NCBI RefSeq assembly: GCF_949628215.1
Contig: NC_134288.1
Coordinates: 9,679,682-9,743,681, forward strand
From: Phalacrocorax aristotelis
Taxonomy: Eukaryota; Chordata; Aves; Suliformes; Phalacrocoracidae
Reading direction: 5' to 3'
DNA: 64,000 nucleotides
The notes beneath the pieces are model-generated. The model did no database searches. It was given only the letters and a program-made list of their open reading frames with translations, and was not told where the DNA came from. A program made the position numbers and the translations under genes. Shown here piece after piece: positions 25,101-38,720 of this stretch. The stretch's first letter is position 1; every line of letters begins with the position of its first letter.

Positions 25101-28100
25101 GATTCAATCCACACCAAATCTCTGTAGTACAGCCAGGCTGTGCCCAGCTTCCCACAAATATGCGTGGAGCTTATCCACATTATCTTGCCATCAGCAAACC
25201 TGGATAAACAGTACAGAACACCACAAGACTCACACAAAAGGCTCCCTTCTTCCATCGATGGCCTTTCAGGGTCCGGTATAAGCGGCCAGCGAAGAATCCA
25301 CCAAAAACCCTGGACAGAAACAAGTGAAGACAAAGAAAATTAGCTTTCATTGTTGGGGAGAGGGAGAGGAGGGGCAGGCACAACAGCACTGCTGAGGGGA
25401 GCAGTGGAGACACCTACCCCATGAACATGAAGAGGAAGCAGGCAGTAGTCATCAACGCACCCCGGCTGGAAGGCGACAGCATCCCCAGCATAGCAACAAC
25501 TGCAGAGGGAAAAAAGGACAAAGAACAGCAGCTCTGACGTACATGTGCTAGCCAGCATCTGGAGGCCAGGGGCCCATCCCACATACAGACCAAAGCTGCC
25601 CGGAATCTCTGCCTTCTGCACAGACCTCATTTCCTTCAAAGCATAATGCATCCACAGCCTCCAGCACTAGCCAGAGGGAGAAAGCCACAGCTTTGATCTC
25701 AAGCTACAGACTATGCATTAGCCTCAGTTTTCCCAGAGATTTGAGCAGGTGCAGCTCCGAAGGCAAGGGACACATGTGCAAATGTCTTTCAGCCCACTAT
25801 CAGACAGGACTTACATCTCGACAGCAGACAATATAAACACAAAAAGATGCCTTCAGCTGGGAAATGCTATCTAGAAACTCAGAAACGCTGAGCACAGGTC
25901 TATAGCCTTGATCAGCTCTGCAATAAGAAGCAGCCCCATGTGACCTCACTCAAGCTAAGGTGAGCATAGGTTGAAGTCAATGGGAGCTACAAATGCCCTT
26001 GAGCATCGTTCCTCTTCTAATTACAGGCACCCTATGCAACATGTGCCACTTACAGATGACTATCAGAATCATACAGAAGAGCTGAATTCCAGAACCCAGA
26101 AGAGAGCTGAGGATCATAGGATACTGCGGAGGCCTGAAGACATCTCCATGCACAAGTTTCCAACCAGATTCCTCCATAGTATCTTCCTGTAGCAAAAACA
26201 GGAAAATAATGTATTTAGATATGGTCTAACAGTAGAAATGAATGTCCTTCCACAGCCTAAGAGGTTAATTTCCCTGCATCCAGTTCTTCTACAGAATTTT
26301 GTCACTCTGGTTAAACTTCCTTCCTCTTGGGCTTAAAACAGTTCAGACCCGAATTGCCAGTGCCAGGGTACCCATTTATGGAACTGTCTACAGTCATTAC
26401 TTAGGTCTGAAGACATCTAAACAGGTAATCTGCCATTGTGCACAGAGGGCCACAGGTGTCATGACAGCACATGACAGAACTTCCCCTCCCATCTTCAGGG
26501 CTTGAAGCAAAACAGGGGCAAGGAAAGAGACAATATATCCAAGTCTTCAGACTAGATCCCCCCTCATCTGTGCTTCCCTCCCTCTCTGATCCCCAAGATC
26601 TCATCCCCAAGAACAAACACATACAATGTCATCCTCCTTGTTGTAGTTAGCAATGTCTTTCCGGAGAGTCCGGATGATGATCATGCTGAGAATACCTGAA
26701 AACAAGCACAAACTGAGTTTAGCTCAGAGGCTCCTACATGGCTGTGCTGCTCTCATGCTGTGCAACTACATGGCTCCCACCAACACACAGTTCTAGCTAG
26801 GAGAGGAGGCCTTGAGGCATTAGCCATCTCCCTCAGCCTTTGGCAAAGACAGAAGCAAAACCCCAGGGAGTAGGGAAGGCAGTATTCCAGCAGGAATGGG
26901 GCACTGTGGCTTTCCTGTGAGTCTTTTTTCCTTAAATACAGACATGCAAGATGCACATTAACTATTTTCTGCTCCCTCGACTACACCAGTCAGAAAGCAG
27001 AAGTGGGTAACCATCTGACCCCACGGGCACTGCCTGAACTGGGCGGGTTTATGTGCTAGTGTTCATTTCCTGCCCCTTCTGACATGGCCACATCCTCCTT
27101 GAGCCACCTGCAGCTGAGGCTTAGAGAAAGTTCCCTGCAGATTAATGGTACAGCCTTCTTAATCCCACACATCTCACTCACCTGAAAGGAAAAAGACAAC
27201 CACAACCGAGTTAATGATAGAAAACCAGTGAATCTGCACGTCACTCATGGTCAGGTAGGTGTCCCAGCGGGAAGCCCATTTAATGTCACTTTCCTGAAAG
27301 AACAGCGAAGTTGTTCTCATACCAGCACATTCCCAATATCTTCCCCAATACCTGTGACAGGCACTTGGAGCACTAACTGCCAGCCAGCACCAGTCCGGGT
27401 GAGCTGCCAGCCAGCTTCCCATTACTCCCTCACCTCCCAGTGGACAGAATAGGTGAAGAGCAACTGGTTCTCTTTAGAAGGATCTATTTCCTGAGGGGCA
27501 GAGCCCGTAGCTTCAGGCAGGGTGCACATACTCTTCTCATCAGCCTTGAAGTCTGCAAGGGAAAATATGGCACACACTAAGCCAGCCCTTCCCTTGAAGT
27601 ACTGCCTCTCCCACTGATCATCCTGGCCCCAGGTACCCTTAAGGTGCTGGGCTGCAATTACTCCCAACACTGCAGGGGAAGCACTCATTCTTTTCTCCCC
27701 TGCTTTGCAGTTTGCAAAACTATTCTTCTAGTCAGAAGTGGAGCACCATTAACAAACTTTAAGGAAAACTATGCATAGGGCTTTCCTTAACCGGAAGGAT
27801 AAAAGCCAGAGGCTCTGAAGCCAAGGGTCTAAATCATTAACAAATCCTCTATTCCATACGATAACGCTGAGAAACAAGTCCTCTCCAACAGAGCCTGCTG
27901 CTGCCAGAGGAGAGCTGCATGGGATGATACACATAATGAGCAAGTTCCTTTCAAGGCACCTGTTTCATGTTGGGCTCACTGAGGTAGGAGTGTTTTTCCC
28001 CCTAACGATTATTTTTAACATGCGCTCCCCTAGAACAGTTCCAATCATTCTGTGGGTCTCTGGACTAGCACATGTCCCAGTGGGGGAGATCTGGGCCATG

Positions 28101-31100
28101 ATAAGAGCTAGATGCCATGCATACTTCATGCTAGATTACACAGTGCAAAAAAAACCAATCCCCAAACTCCAATTTTTTAATATGAGTTAATTTTATATGA
28201 ATTAATTTTCCATGGATTGCATTTCAAGGATCTCTATTTTTGGTAATTCATTAATAACAAAGGGGATTATTGTTCTTATAATTCAGACTCCCTCATTTCT
28301 GTGTCCTGAGACCATAACAGAAGCAACAACCAGCACCCTGATACGTCAGTGGCATTCAGCTCTTGAGCCTACGAGAGATTCTCCTCCTTTGCTCCCCTCC
28401 TTAAGAGTCTCTCACCTTCCAGTTTAATACTTTGGGGAATCACTTCAAAGCGCACAACCCTGTAGGTGGGCTCCTGGTTCTCTTCTACATCCTCTCTGTG
28501 GTAGTAAAGGATGAAGGAGAGGTGGTTGTGCAGGTAGAACTAAAACAGATTGACATTAAATAAAATGTTAGCACCCCAAGGGAGGAATAGGCAAAGCTTA
28601 GAAGCAGCAACTGCAGAAAGCAGCTTCAGTATAGAAAACTAAAGACTCCAGCTGTTCCCAGCTGCATTGTGCTACAGAGCAAGGTCAGGCTAACACTTTC
28701 CAAGGCTAAAAGAACAGGAAGAGAGAACAGAGATGTTGAAAAGGTAACACCTCGACCACTCTGGGCATCAGGGACAATGTTTCAGTGTATTTCTGGCCTG
28801 GAAAATATCATTTATCTCAACTCAACCATGTGTTCGGTGGCAATAGAATCACAAAATTTAGGTTGGAAAGACCTTGGTAGCTACAACCCCAAGTTTTCTG
28901 CCTGCTTTTTCTACCAGGCAGACATACGTTACCCAGACTCCATGGGCCCCACAACTGTCCTAAGCTTGCACTCTCAAGAGGCTTTTACATCACCTGTTAC
29001 ATGAACAAAGTACGGCTACCCCAAGCTGGCACAGCAGGTTCGTTCACTCATAAGAACTTAGGCTCAAGCAATCAGAGCGGTGCGTGCAACTGAACACAAG
29101 TATGATAAACAGATGTATCTGATAAGTCAAACAGCTAATCTGAGGGCACGCAATCATGGAAAATATCTGCAGGAATACACACACTAAGTTTCCATTTGCA
29201 AATTTAAGCAGCTTTTCCTCCAATAAACACTTGACTTGTGGTTTGTTGGTTTTTTTTGTTGGTGTGTTGTTTTGGTTTTTTTAAATACAAGATGTTCCAA
29301 GACCACCAAAGATCAGCCAGCCTTCAGGGTATGTTGCCTTTATTCTACTGAGGGGAATCCACTGCACGCAGGTGTCCAACGTTACACAGCAAGTCAAAGC
29401 TAGGACTTGTGGCTATCGTACTAGTAGTCCAGCATCCAATGCCTTTGTCCAATAAGGGACCTCTCTCTCATATTTCTGCTCTTTATAAAACCTTTTGGTT
29501 GCATTCCCAATCCTGATGCTCTCTGGTAGACTTCTAATGCCCTCTGACAGACAACCAGAGCTCCTCTGGGCACCCCTCAGACAGCATCTGGATTCTCTAC
29601 CTTGTTACCGTCCATAAACCCAAGCCTGTATCCATGCTCGAACTGCACATCCTTCTCCTTCTTCTTCTCCTCTTCCTCACGATTGGAATAAAACTCCAGC
29701 CGTGTTGCCACAGGGAGGTTATCAGCAATTCTGAAAACACAGATTTCAGATCAAATTTGTCCACAACACAGAATCCCCAGTGAGACAAACCCACACTCGA
29801 GATGACTCACAGATGGACATAGTAATCTTCCCTGATCCGCTCAGCAATCAGCTTGCTCTGCTCCACTGTCAGAGTGACTGGCTTATTGGGCAAGTTGCAC
29901 AGAACTTCACATTTTTTCTCCACGTTCATGGAAACCTGAAAAGGTGTATTTACAATTCGGTCCCCCCGAAGAACCTCACCTGGAAAACAGGAAAATAAGG
30001 GCAGGGTGAAAGACTGACAGGCTCTTGCCACTGATCCTGCCACTGGGCTGGCAGCACACTGTACAGCTGGAATGATGACAGAAGTCTCCTTTGTTACCAC
30101 AGATGTCAGGATAAGATTGAAGGATAGTTTAGTTATTTTGTTGGAAGTATCAAGCTCTGCTTATGCAGCAGGTTACACACCCTCCTTCAGGAAAGGTGTT
30201 TCCTCTTTCAAATAAATGGACATCCCAGTCTGCAAACAGCCAGCATATAACAAATTAGAGGAAGCAGGCTCTCCACAAACAGTTTATTAGAGATGACATT
30301 GGCATTTGCTTTTACTCCTGTAAACATACCCTCACACAGCTCATAAATGGCAGCCCACTTATGGCTGGGGAACACGCTGTTCTACAGATACGTACCAAGA
30401 TTCTCAGCCTTGTATGTTATCTTGGTGGGCTGGCAGAAGGGCAATGAGTAGTACTCATATGGTAGCTGGGTTCGCGAGCTGGTGAGCTTCACAGCCTGGA
30501 GGAAGAAAGGCAGGATTATCACCTTGAGAGAACTCAGTTTCCCACCCTCTCAGAATGAGCCAGAAGCTGAAGGTTACTTCAAGACACCTCCCATAAAGCT
30601 AACTTTTGGAACTGTGAAAAAAAGGAGACAGATATTCCTGGAAGAGTTCCATCTTTCCTTTCTTTTGCACAATTCCTAGTTGTACGCTATGATTTAGTAG
30701 CAATTCATTCACAGAGAAACACTTGAAGAAAGAAGCATGATGGTTTGGTTTCACGAATTTATGACTCAGTGAAGTTCTAAGAAATAAAGAGCTCAAAAGA
30801 GATTCAAGAGTCACATTTCATACAAAACTGCAGTTGTTTCCTCAAAAAAACAAAAATTCATGTCACAATGGACCTAGAGGTCTGGCCTCTAGTGGTATAA
30901 AGAGTTCAGGAATTTTGTTCTCTGTAAGGAAAGCCACAGAGCCATCAGACTGGGAAGACAACAGGCGGTGACAAAACCCAAACATTTCTGGAGAGTTCCC
31001 ACAAATCACACGGCACGAGGGAAGTGCAGAGACACACCACGATAGCCAAGGCCTCAGTTACTCCAAAAAACCAGTGTTTTATAACGCAGCCAAGCTCATT

Positions 31101-34100
31101 TATTGGAAGAGCACTGGCAAACACGCTGACTTGCCTTATCACTTGAGGAAGCATTTGGCTCATGAAATCCCTTTGAGAACAGCCATTCCAATACCCCCTT
31201 CTTCTGGGAAGATTACTGTAGCCACAGGCAAGTCTCATTTGTTTAAAAATAGCCTATGTCTGGCAGCCTGTGGCCAGTGAGCAAATTGCGTTGTGCTTCA
31301 CATGGGAGCAGCAAGCCTCAGCATCCCCAAGGGTGCTGGATTTTGCTGAGACAGAGGCCACAGCTTTAGAAAAATAAATGAAATGGGCTATAAATTGCTG
31401 ATGTCTGGAAACAAAGCCTGGCTTTCTCCTGTATCAGTGAAGCAGTTCCATCATTTGCTACCAGCAATACTGCACAGGGACCTCAGCAAACCTGGGCTGT
31501 AAGATCTGCAATGCTCAAGAACAAACGCCTGCACTTGGAAAGGGCTTATCATGGATTTCACTTGACTTGAAGACACAACATGAGCAAACCAGGTTGAAGA
31601 AAAAACTGAAAAAGCCTGATTCAAACCACTTCTTTATTCTACCATTCACCTACCACCTCAGGGCCCACCCTCTATAAGCACTTTGAGAGCCAGTATAATG
31701 CTGGAGAAAAATCTCTGATTCAATTCACTTCAAAGCTAGCAAGAGAGGGGGCTCTTTTCCCAAACAGAGCAACATCTTGAGGATTTTGGTGCAACTACTG
31801 AAGGAATTTGGTAGAATATATCAGAAGCACGAAAGAGAATCGTGTTGGGAACTACAGGGTAAGATGACAACAGTAACCATTTGAGGGCTGCTTATCCCCA
31901 AACACCCTACACAAATGCTGTGAAAAAAAAAGATAATATCTGCCCCCAAAATTTTAGAAACAGGATCCCCAAAATTGACTTTCTAGTCCCACTTAGATGC
32001 TATGACATAAAGAAGGAAAAAACCCACAAAACACAAGAAAACCCAAAGCAGACTAACAGCTCCATCTGAGTTCATCTTACTTTTATTTCTACAGGATCAT
32101 TGCGGTGGAAGTTGATAGGAGCCACACCAGGCACATAGAAAGAGCCTGCACCATGCAGCAACAACAGCAAGACCAGCATATATCTTAGCCTTTCCTGCAA
32201 AAACGAGGAGAAACATTAAAATACAACAGAAACATGGGAACAACGTTAGAGATAGGCAACAACACTGTGTTCATCCCAGACATTAAAAAGGCTGTACATT
32301 CAGGCAATTAAACACGAATTAAATTCAGAAAAGCTGTCCTGAACTTTGTTTTGTGACTCTCATCAAGTCACTTTCCACTCTCTGTATCTCCGTTTCTTCA
32401 TCTGCAATTAAGAACCCATTGGCTTTGCCAAACCACAAGAAAAAGGCACTTATCTGTAACACACTTCATCTAGCAGGCTGTCATCTGACTCTCCTGCTCC
32501 CACCCATCTAACACCCCTGTGTTAGAAAACTCCATGGATTACTACAGAAGAGGGCCATAGCCCTGGCACTGGATTTCTGCAGCTCTGCATGTCAGGAGTT
32601 ACCCTGTAGCCACTTACAGAGTGATGCTCATGCGCTGCTACCTGCAGTGGGGTAGTTAGTGTAGGGTACAGTTTGACACCAAACTACCCACTCACTGCAG
32701 CCAAAGGGATGGTCACATCACCGCTCCCTCCTATTCCACTCTTCTTTCCTCACCCCTCCAGGCCACAACACAGCTTAACAACACGGTAAAAAGGTTTTGG
32801 CCCCTTTTTCAGGGAGTGGGAGACAGGTCTAGACTGGAAGGTTCAATCAGGTCCACTGGGGATCCAACACAATCCAGACCCTATACAAGAGCAGTGGCAG
32901 CAAACCCTTTAAAGGACTTTGCTGCATCCTCAGTCCCTACCATTACCTCATGCAACCCAGCCCAGCTCGAGGATGAGCAGGAAGGCTGCAAAGCAAAAAC
33001 CAAGCTTTAAGGAGTATTAGACAGCAGCACCTTGGCTGGATTAGAATATCAACTCTGGTATAATCCCACTGTATTACTAGCTTCATCCCATTCTCCTAAA
33101 CTTCCTGTGTGTACAGCACCATTAGAAAACCACACAAAACCCAGAGTCTGGTTTGGGACAGCTCTTGAGCTAATGGTGCAGCACTAATAAACCCAGTCGC
33201 TGCCTTCCCATGCACATCACCAGCAGGGCAGGTAGAGTCAGTCTCCATGACCCACTGTCCTTCTACCTACAAGCAGGAGCTCTGCAATCGGGTGGGAAGA
33301 CAAATATAGAAGGGAAAAGGGAGAGGAAACAGACCGACCAAGTGAGACAGACTTGGACTGAAATGAGCCACCACCAGCCTGGTGCCTGCTCTGGCTCAGC
33401 AGGGCCCAGGGTTCAGCACTACCCTCCCACCAATTAACACTGTCTGGGCAGGCCGTGAGGGAATTAAACATGAAGGCGGCTTGCGGATACATGCCAGGTA
33501 CCACAGGCAGCAGAGCAGAAAGCATGCCAAGCTCCAGGCTCCCAGCAGCCACCCACAGAGCCTGTCCCAAACAGCCAGTCCCAGCACAGCTGCTCACTGG
33601 CGGCAGCAATCCAAGGGGAAGGCAAAGGGGAGCTGGGATCTGGGACCCAGACAGTGGCTGGCAGGAGCTCTGGGTGCAGACACAGAGCCCAGGGTACTGG
33701 CACTGCCAACAGCAACGCTCCTCCTGGCTGTAAGGGGCAGGCTGCTGCTCTGCTACAGCCACAGCATCTTTCTCAGCAGTCGGCACATACACAATGCCAA
33801 AGGAAACATTCAACAGCTTGACATTCACAAGCCAGGTATGGACAAAAAGCAGCTGTATCACAGGGATCCTTCACCAGGCCAGGGTGGGTCAGGGGAGGGA
33901 GGTAATCTATTTATTGCCCCCACACCCTCTTCCTCTTCATCACCTTCCTTTTGCCTTATTTTGAGGCTAGTAAGGTATGTTTGGCCGAGACCAGCAAGGG
34001 TCCATAGAGCATCCGGAACTACTGGCACTGAGCAGGCTGAAAAAAAAAGGTCATAAATATTGGGGCTTTTTAAATCTAAAAATGCATTTAAGGTGCAAAT

Positions 34101-37100
34101 GCTAGGAACCTACATAAAATGCGTTAATACTGAACTACCTTTTTTGCTTACAAGGAAAATTTTCAGATCTGTTCTAAGTACAGCTTAATGCAGTTAGAGC
34201 AGGCAAAAAGCCTCACCCAGAAAGCATCTGGGAAGCACTCTCTTTAAAATTGCTTGGACTTCAATACTGATCTATCTTGAAGCAGTGTGGGGCTTGTTTT
34301 CTGTGCTTTACTAAATTTTGCCTTCTCCAATCTTGTAAGAGCGCCTGTGACTCTGACCGAATAGGAAAAGGTCTCCTGGGCAGGTGAAACACACTGGAAG
34401 GAAACAGCACTCCTGTCCTACATCGTGCTCTACAGCGGCCAGCGACTTGTAGCAATTACCTCACTTTGTCTGGCACTTCAGTGACAAACACACAGCGCAG
34501 TATTACTTTATAAAAACCAAGAACATACCACAGTGCCATCCTTGCCCTGAAGAGCTTGCAAGATGACAAGATAAGGATAGAACTTTGGAAGGTGCCCAGG
34601 AGACATGCAAGCATGCGGAAGATGAAATTTTTGATGACACCTTTGACAGAAATCAGGCTCTTTGCATATAGATGATGATGACTCAGGCAGCACCAGGCAA
34701 CAGAAAAGACAAGAGGGGGACTATGGAAAGCCTTGCCAGGAAAAAAAATCCCAAACATTTGGTATCAAGAAATGGCAACGCTGCTATGCAACAGGTAGGG
34801 CAAGCTTTGGGAGAGAAATTTGAAGGAAATGCCCAGTGCAGGCTCCAGATCCAGCAGCTTATGCCCAGCAGAGCAAGTGTAGGCTGAAGCCAGGGGCCTT
34901 TCTTATCAGGTTCTTTGCTTTTGTATTGACAGATGTGCTTCACCTTCTCCAAATGAAGGCATCGGCTTAGCAATGACAACATGGACACATGCCAAAACAT
35001 CTGCATAACTCGTAGGCCTGGCCAGGCAATCATCTCATTCAGGAGATGCCTGCAAGCTAAGTTATCTACTAAGCGAGGTCAAAACTTGCACTTGCACGAT
35101 GAAGCTCTCCTTTAGTTCAGTCACAGAGCCCTGACGAGGCACAGACTTTCAGCAGGCAGGAGACACCGTCTTTGTGGCCTTTACCAACTATTTACATTTC
35201 AAAACACATGCACAAAAACCCAAAACCTCTCAGATGACAGTCTTGCATCTCAGGTACCAGGAAATCATACAATAAAGCAACAAGTAGCACGACAAATATG
35301 CACAACTCCAGATCAAGGAAAATGCAGCTGCACGTAGACAAACATAATTTGAACTGACTAAGCCTTATTATTTTAACATATGCATACACGCAGACACACA
35401 CTTGCAAGAGACCCTTTCTTAGGAGAATATGACCTATATGAGGGAAGTAACTGCAGAAGCACAATCAGCCCCTCCTGCCACCCATATGACAACACCTGGT
35501 GAGAAGTACTGCTCACACTGAAGTGATCTACCACATGCAAAAAGCCTGCTGAAGGAAAGAAAACATTTTTTCTCTCAAAAAGGGAGTGTGGGGGGTGGAA
35601 ATACATTTCAAATGTCACTATATTTCTTTTGCACACAGACAGAAGTCACACTCAGATTTCTCTCTCTCACCATTGGAAAGTGGCCTGGGAAGCCACAGCA
35701 TGAGATCAGGCAGAGAGCGTCACCCTGGGAACACCTGGCATGGTACAGGCAGGACACCGCCAGCACTGCTACAACACAGCGACACTAACCACCCCTCCAA
35801 GCACCAGTATAAGCCTCTCTCCCCACCCGCACGTAACTCGGCACACCCGTCCTCTCAGGACAACAGCATCTACCCTGAAGTCTGTGGGATCTCTCTTGAA
35901 AGCTTTTGGAAAGCTGTTCCTGTCATTAACTTTGGAATGAAGCACTTAGCCGTAAGAATAAATGAACTGAAACCTTCCTCAGAGCCATTCTAAGTGTTTC
36001 TTGTCCTGTGTGCAGCAACAAGAACAGAAGTTCACACACAAACTCTCTTCGACAAGGTCTTCTGGATGATTATCACTAGACTTGGCATTTAGAAACAATT
36101 GCAGGATAGTCTCTCTGATTTACCTCATTTAGAAAAACAAACATTTTCTGCGAATTCACAAAAGGTTTACAAAACATGCTGCCAACACAGAGGAATTGTT
36201 TAGCTAAATCCCAGCCTGACCAAGTGTGAAGAGACCCTACAATGTACATTTACACCATTACCACACACACACATGCGTGTGCTTCCCTCTGGCTTGCAGC
36301 CTCTGGAGCTACTACTACCAGAGTCTGAATTCCAACATTTATTTAAGGGAAGCCAACAAGAAGCTTTTCCCTGTAACACTCTTTTGATATGCTCTAATGA
36401 AACGCAGGGGGCCCATGGTCAGGCCATTCATGTCCAGGACATCCCTGCCCAGGTTACTGGCAAGTGTTTTCTACTGACTGACAACTAGAAGAAACCTTTG
36501 AGCAGCAGCAATTTCGAGCATTCTGCAAGCATTTTAATAGGGCTGGTTTAGGGGCCAGTTTAGGTCTTACAGTTTAATAATCCACATATGAACTTAAGAA
36601 CACAATATAGTCTTTGCTCAAAGGGAGGAAAAGGAAGTAGAAAGCGATGACAATGGATATCATATGAATGAGACAATGGACATCATCCCACTTCTTTACC
36701 GCTTTTAATTTTCAAAGACAGTTTTGAAGAAAACAGGGAAAGCACAACCTAGGCAGAGCCATTTGTCCAGCTGAATTCACAAAGCTCTGATATCCTGTTC
36801 CACTTACTAACACTTTTTAATATGATGACAGAAGGGGAAGAAAGACATAACCTGCTACTTTGTGGGAGGAAAAAAAAACACATCACAGAGCAAAGTGAAG
36901 CACTTGCCCACATGTAACACTCATTCTACCCTCACACATATCAACAGGACACGCACAGTGCTAACAGCACCTGGTCTTCACCCCCTCTGAGATGCCAGCC
37001 TGACACTCGCCCCCCCTTTTTCGAGGGCTGCCTCGTTAGATGTTCTTGACAACTGTTTGGACAAGCTCATCTTTATTGTATCTCTGCCCAGCTCACCCTT

Positions 37101-38211
37101 GCACTTGGAGAAGTCACTGAAAGCCTTTCGAAAGGAGACAAGTGCTGCATTCACATTGATTTCAGAGAGCTCCTTTGACACCCGGAGAGCTAGTAGCAGT
37201 CTTCTCTGCCTTTCATAAAAGAGAAGGCTACAAGGAAATTCCCAGTAGGACCATCTTCAGCTCTCAAAGCCAGCTGAGACACTCCCTCCTCCCTGCCTGG
37301 GAGAAAGCCAGCAGAGTATGAAGATGCTTAAAGCAAAATAAAAGAAAACCTCCGCTCTTCTAATCTCCCTGCCAGTTCCTGCCAACCCTTACGCTATATG
37401 AGTCACCTCACATCCGCCACCCTGGCCAACAGCGACCTTTGTATCAGCACACATCATTTATTCATACAGCTGTTCTTACAACACATTATGAAGGAAATAT
37501 CCTTCTACGAAAGCAAGGAGGAAAATCCATTCTTCTACTACAAGGCTTCAGGCAGATAACTAACGTCTCAGCAGCTCATTTTCTTCTCGGTGAGGTGGTA
37601 CCGATGCTTGCCTACCTTAGGTAATTCCCACCAGAAACATCTTCAGCTGTCCAAGGGTTCAGGGAATAACTCGATAATGATATTAGAGACACCGAGACAC
37701 AGGGAGGTAAAGTGGCTGCTCACGCCCCAAGTCAATAATCACTGCCAAACACTTGTGAAAGCTGCAAGAGCCTCTTTCCTTGGTTCAGGCCAACGCTTCT
37801 CTTCGAGGGAGCTGACGGGGAGGGAGGGGGTGGCCGGCGCTCCCTACGGCCGGGAGGGCCCGAAGCCTCCGCTCACGCCGCGTCCTGGCCCCGCGTCCCT
37901 CCTGCCCGCACACCGCCGTGAATCGTGGAAACGGAGCCGAGCGGGAGGAGGTGGGTGTCGCCTCCCCCGGTGGCACGGCCCGGGCCGCGGGGACACCCCC
38001 AGGGAGAGGCGGGACAGCTGCCAGGCCCCGGGTGGGAGCGAGGAGCCTCCCCCCGCCGGGGAGCAGCGCAGCCCGCGGGGACGGGGCAAGGGGAGGCGCG
38101 GGGGCGTAGGCCGGGCGCTGCGTCCCGTCTGACACGGGGCACGCCCGGCCCGGAGTCCCCTCACAGCGCCCCGGGCCCCGCTGCACTCACCATCACCGCC
38201 GATGCCGCCAT
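22123..38211 (-). CDS. TM9SF4: transmembrane 9 superfamily member 4, 18 coding exons, 644 aa
   Basis: Nine-pass nonaspanin of the Golgi and endosomes, linked in the literature to trafficking of glycine-rich membrane domains, phagocytosis and V-ATPase assembly. Minus-strand exons are 38191-38211, 32081-32194, 30396-30495, 29811-29979, 29601-29730, 28416-28539, 27434-27552, 27182-27293, 26625-26695, 26054-26186, 25418-25499, 25234-25309, 24798-24881, 24422-24597, 24007-24070, 23286-23405, 22666-22755 and 22123-22272. They sum to 645 codons with all phases consistent; human is 642 aa. A signal peptide precedes the mature SFYVPGVAP start. A long lumenal domain is followed by a first membrane span near [15 protein letters not shown] and eight C-terminal spans. 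The C-terminus KIYAAVKID carries the family Golgi-retention KxD/E motif. Exon 1 codes only seven residues and sits in a CpG island 6 kb from exon 2. Confidence 0.97.
28842..28960 (-). repeat. CR1-like LINE 3'-end remnant
   Basis: On the plus strand the segment begins ATAGAATCACAAAATTTAGG and continues TTGGAAAGACC, then CTACAACCCC. This resembles the reverse complement of the 3' tail of avian CR1 LINEs, which has an AGAATCACAGAAT-type end followed by GGTTGGAA and CCAACCC blocks. It lies in a TM9SF4 intron. Only the tail is recognisable and the far boundary is vague. Divergence suggests an old copy. Confidence 0.6.
32195..38190 (-). other. TM9SF4 intron 1
   Basis: A 6 kb intron with strong borders (GTGAGT donor, TTTTGCAG acceptor). 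GC-rich open frames of about 200 aa on both strands near 33.2-34.1 kb look like chance. A short CA/TG simple stretch lies at about 36262-36282. No transposon or RNA gene was recognised. Confidence 0.8.
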
Positions 38212-38720
38212 CTTGGATCCACGTGTCGGGACGCACGTCAGCGGAAGTGCCGCGCGGTTGGCTGCAGGGTTTATCGCCATGGCGACGGCGGCCTCGGCGG
38301 GCCGGGCCAGGGCCGGATGGCGGAGCTCCACGCTGCCAGCTGCGGCCGGGCAGAGCTCAGCGCGGCCCTGCTGCCGGGCGGGGCGCACCGGGCCGGGGAA
38401 TGTCGCTCTGGTCCCCAAAGGATCTCCGTCTCCGCGGAGCCGGTCGGGGGGTGGGAGGGTCGGCCCGCGCCGCCATCTTTGCTGAGGGCAGCCCCCTTCG
38501 CGCAGAGGGTGGGCACGACGCCGCAGGCACCATGTTTGGTGCAGGCACGGACGCGGCGGGGCGGGGAAGCCCGGAACGGCCTGGCCCGGTCCTTTCGGCC
38601 GGACCCTCCCGGTGCGCGGGCCCGCCCGGGCCTGCTCCGAGGGGCGCTGCGGAACCCCAGCCTCGCCCCATCCGCGTCCCCTCCCGCCCGGGCTGGGGAA
38701 CGTGAGGGAAGGCTAAAGGA
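37780..38720 (-). promoter_or_regulatory. TM9SF4: CpG island, TM9SF4 promoter
   Basis: Very CpG-dense block around the TM9SF4 start codon. The ATG itself lies in an AAGATGGCGGC element (38204-38214), a classic YY1 site at initiation regions. A second exact copy lies at 38469-38479, about 265 bases upstream. No TATA box was seen. The right edge is abrupt: the sequence turns AT-rich at about 38720. Confidence 0.8.

Noticed and set aside
33382-34056. Open frame of about 224 codons in TM9SF4 intron 1, with another about 207 codons long on the opposite strand
   Set aside because: Starts without ATG, lies within an intron, has overlapping antisense openness and shows no family resemblance. GC-rich chance frame.
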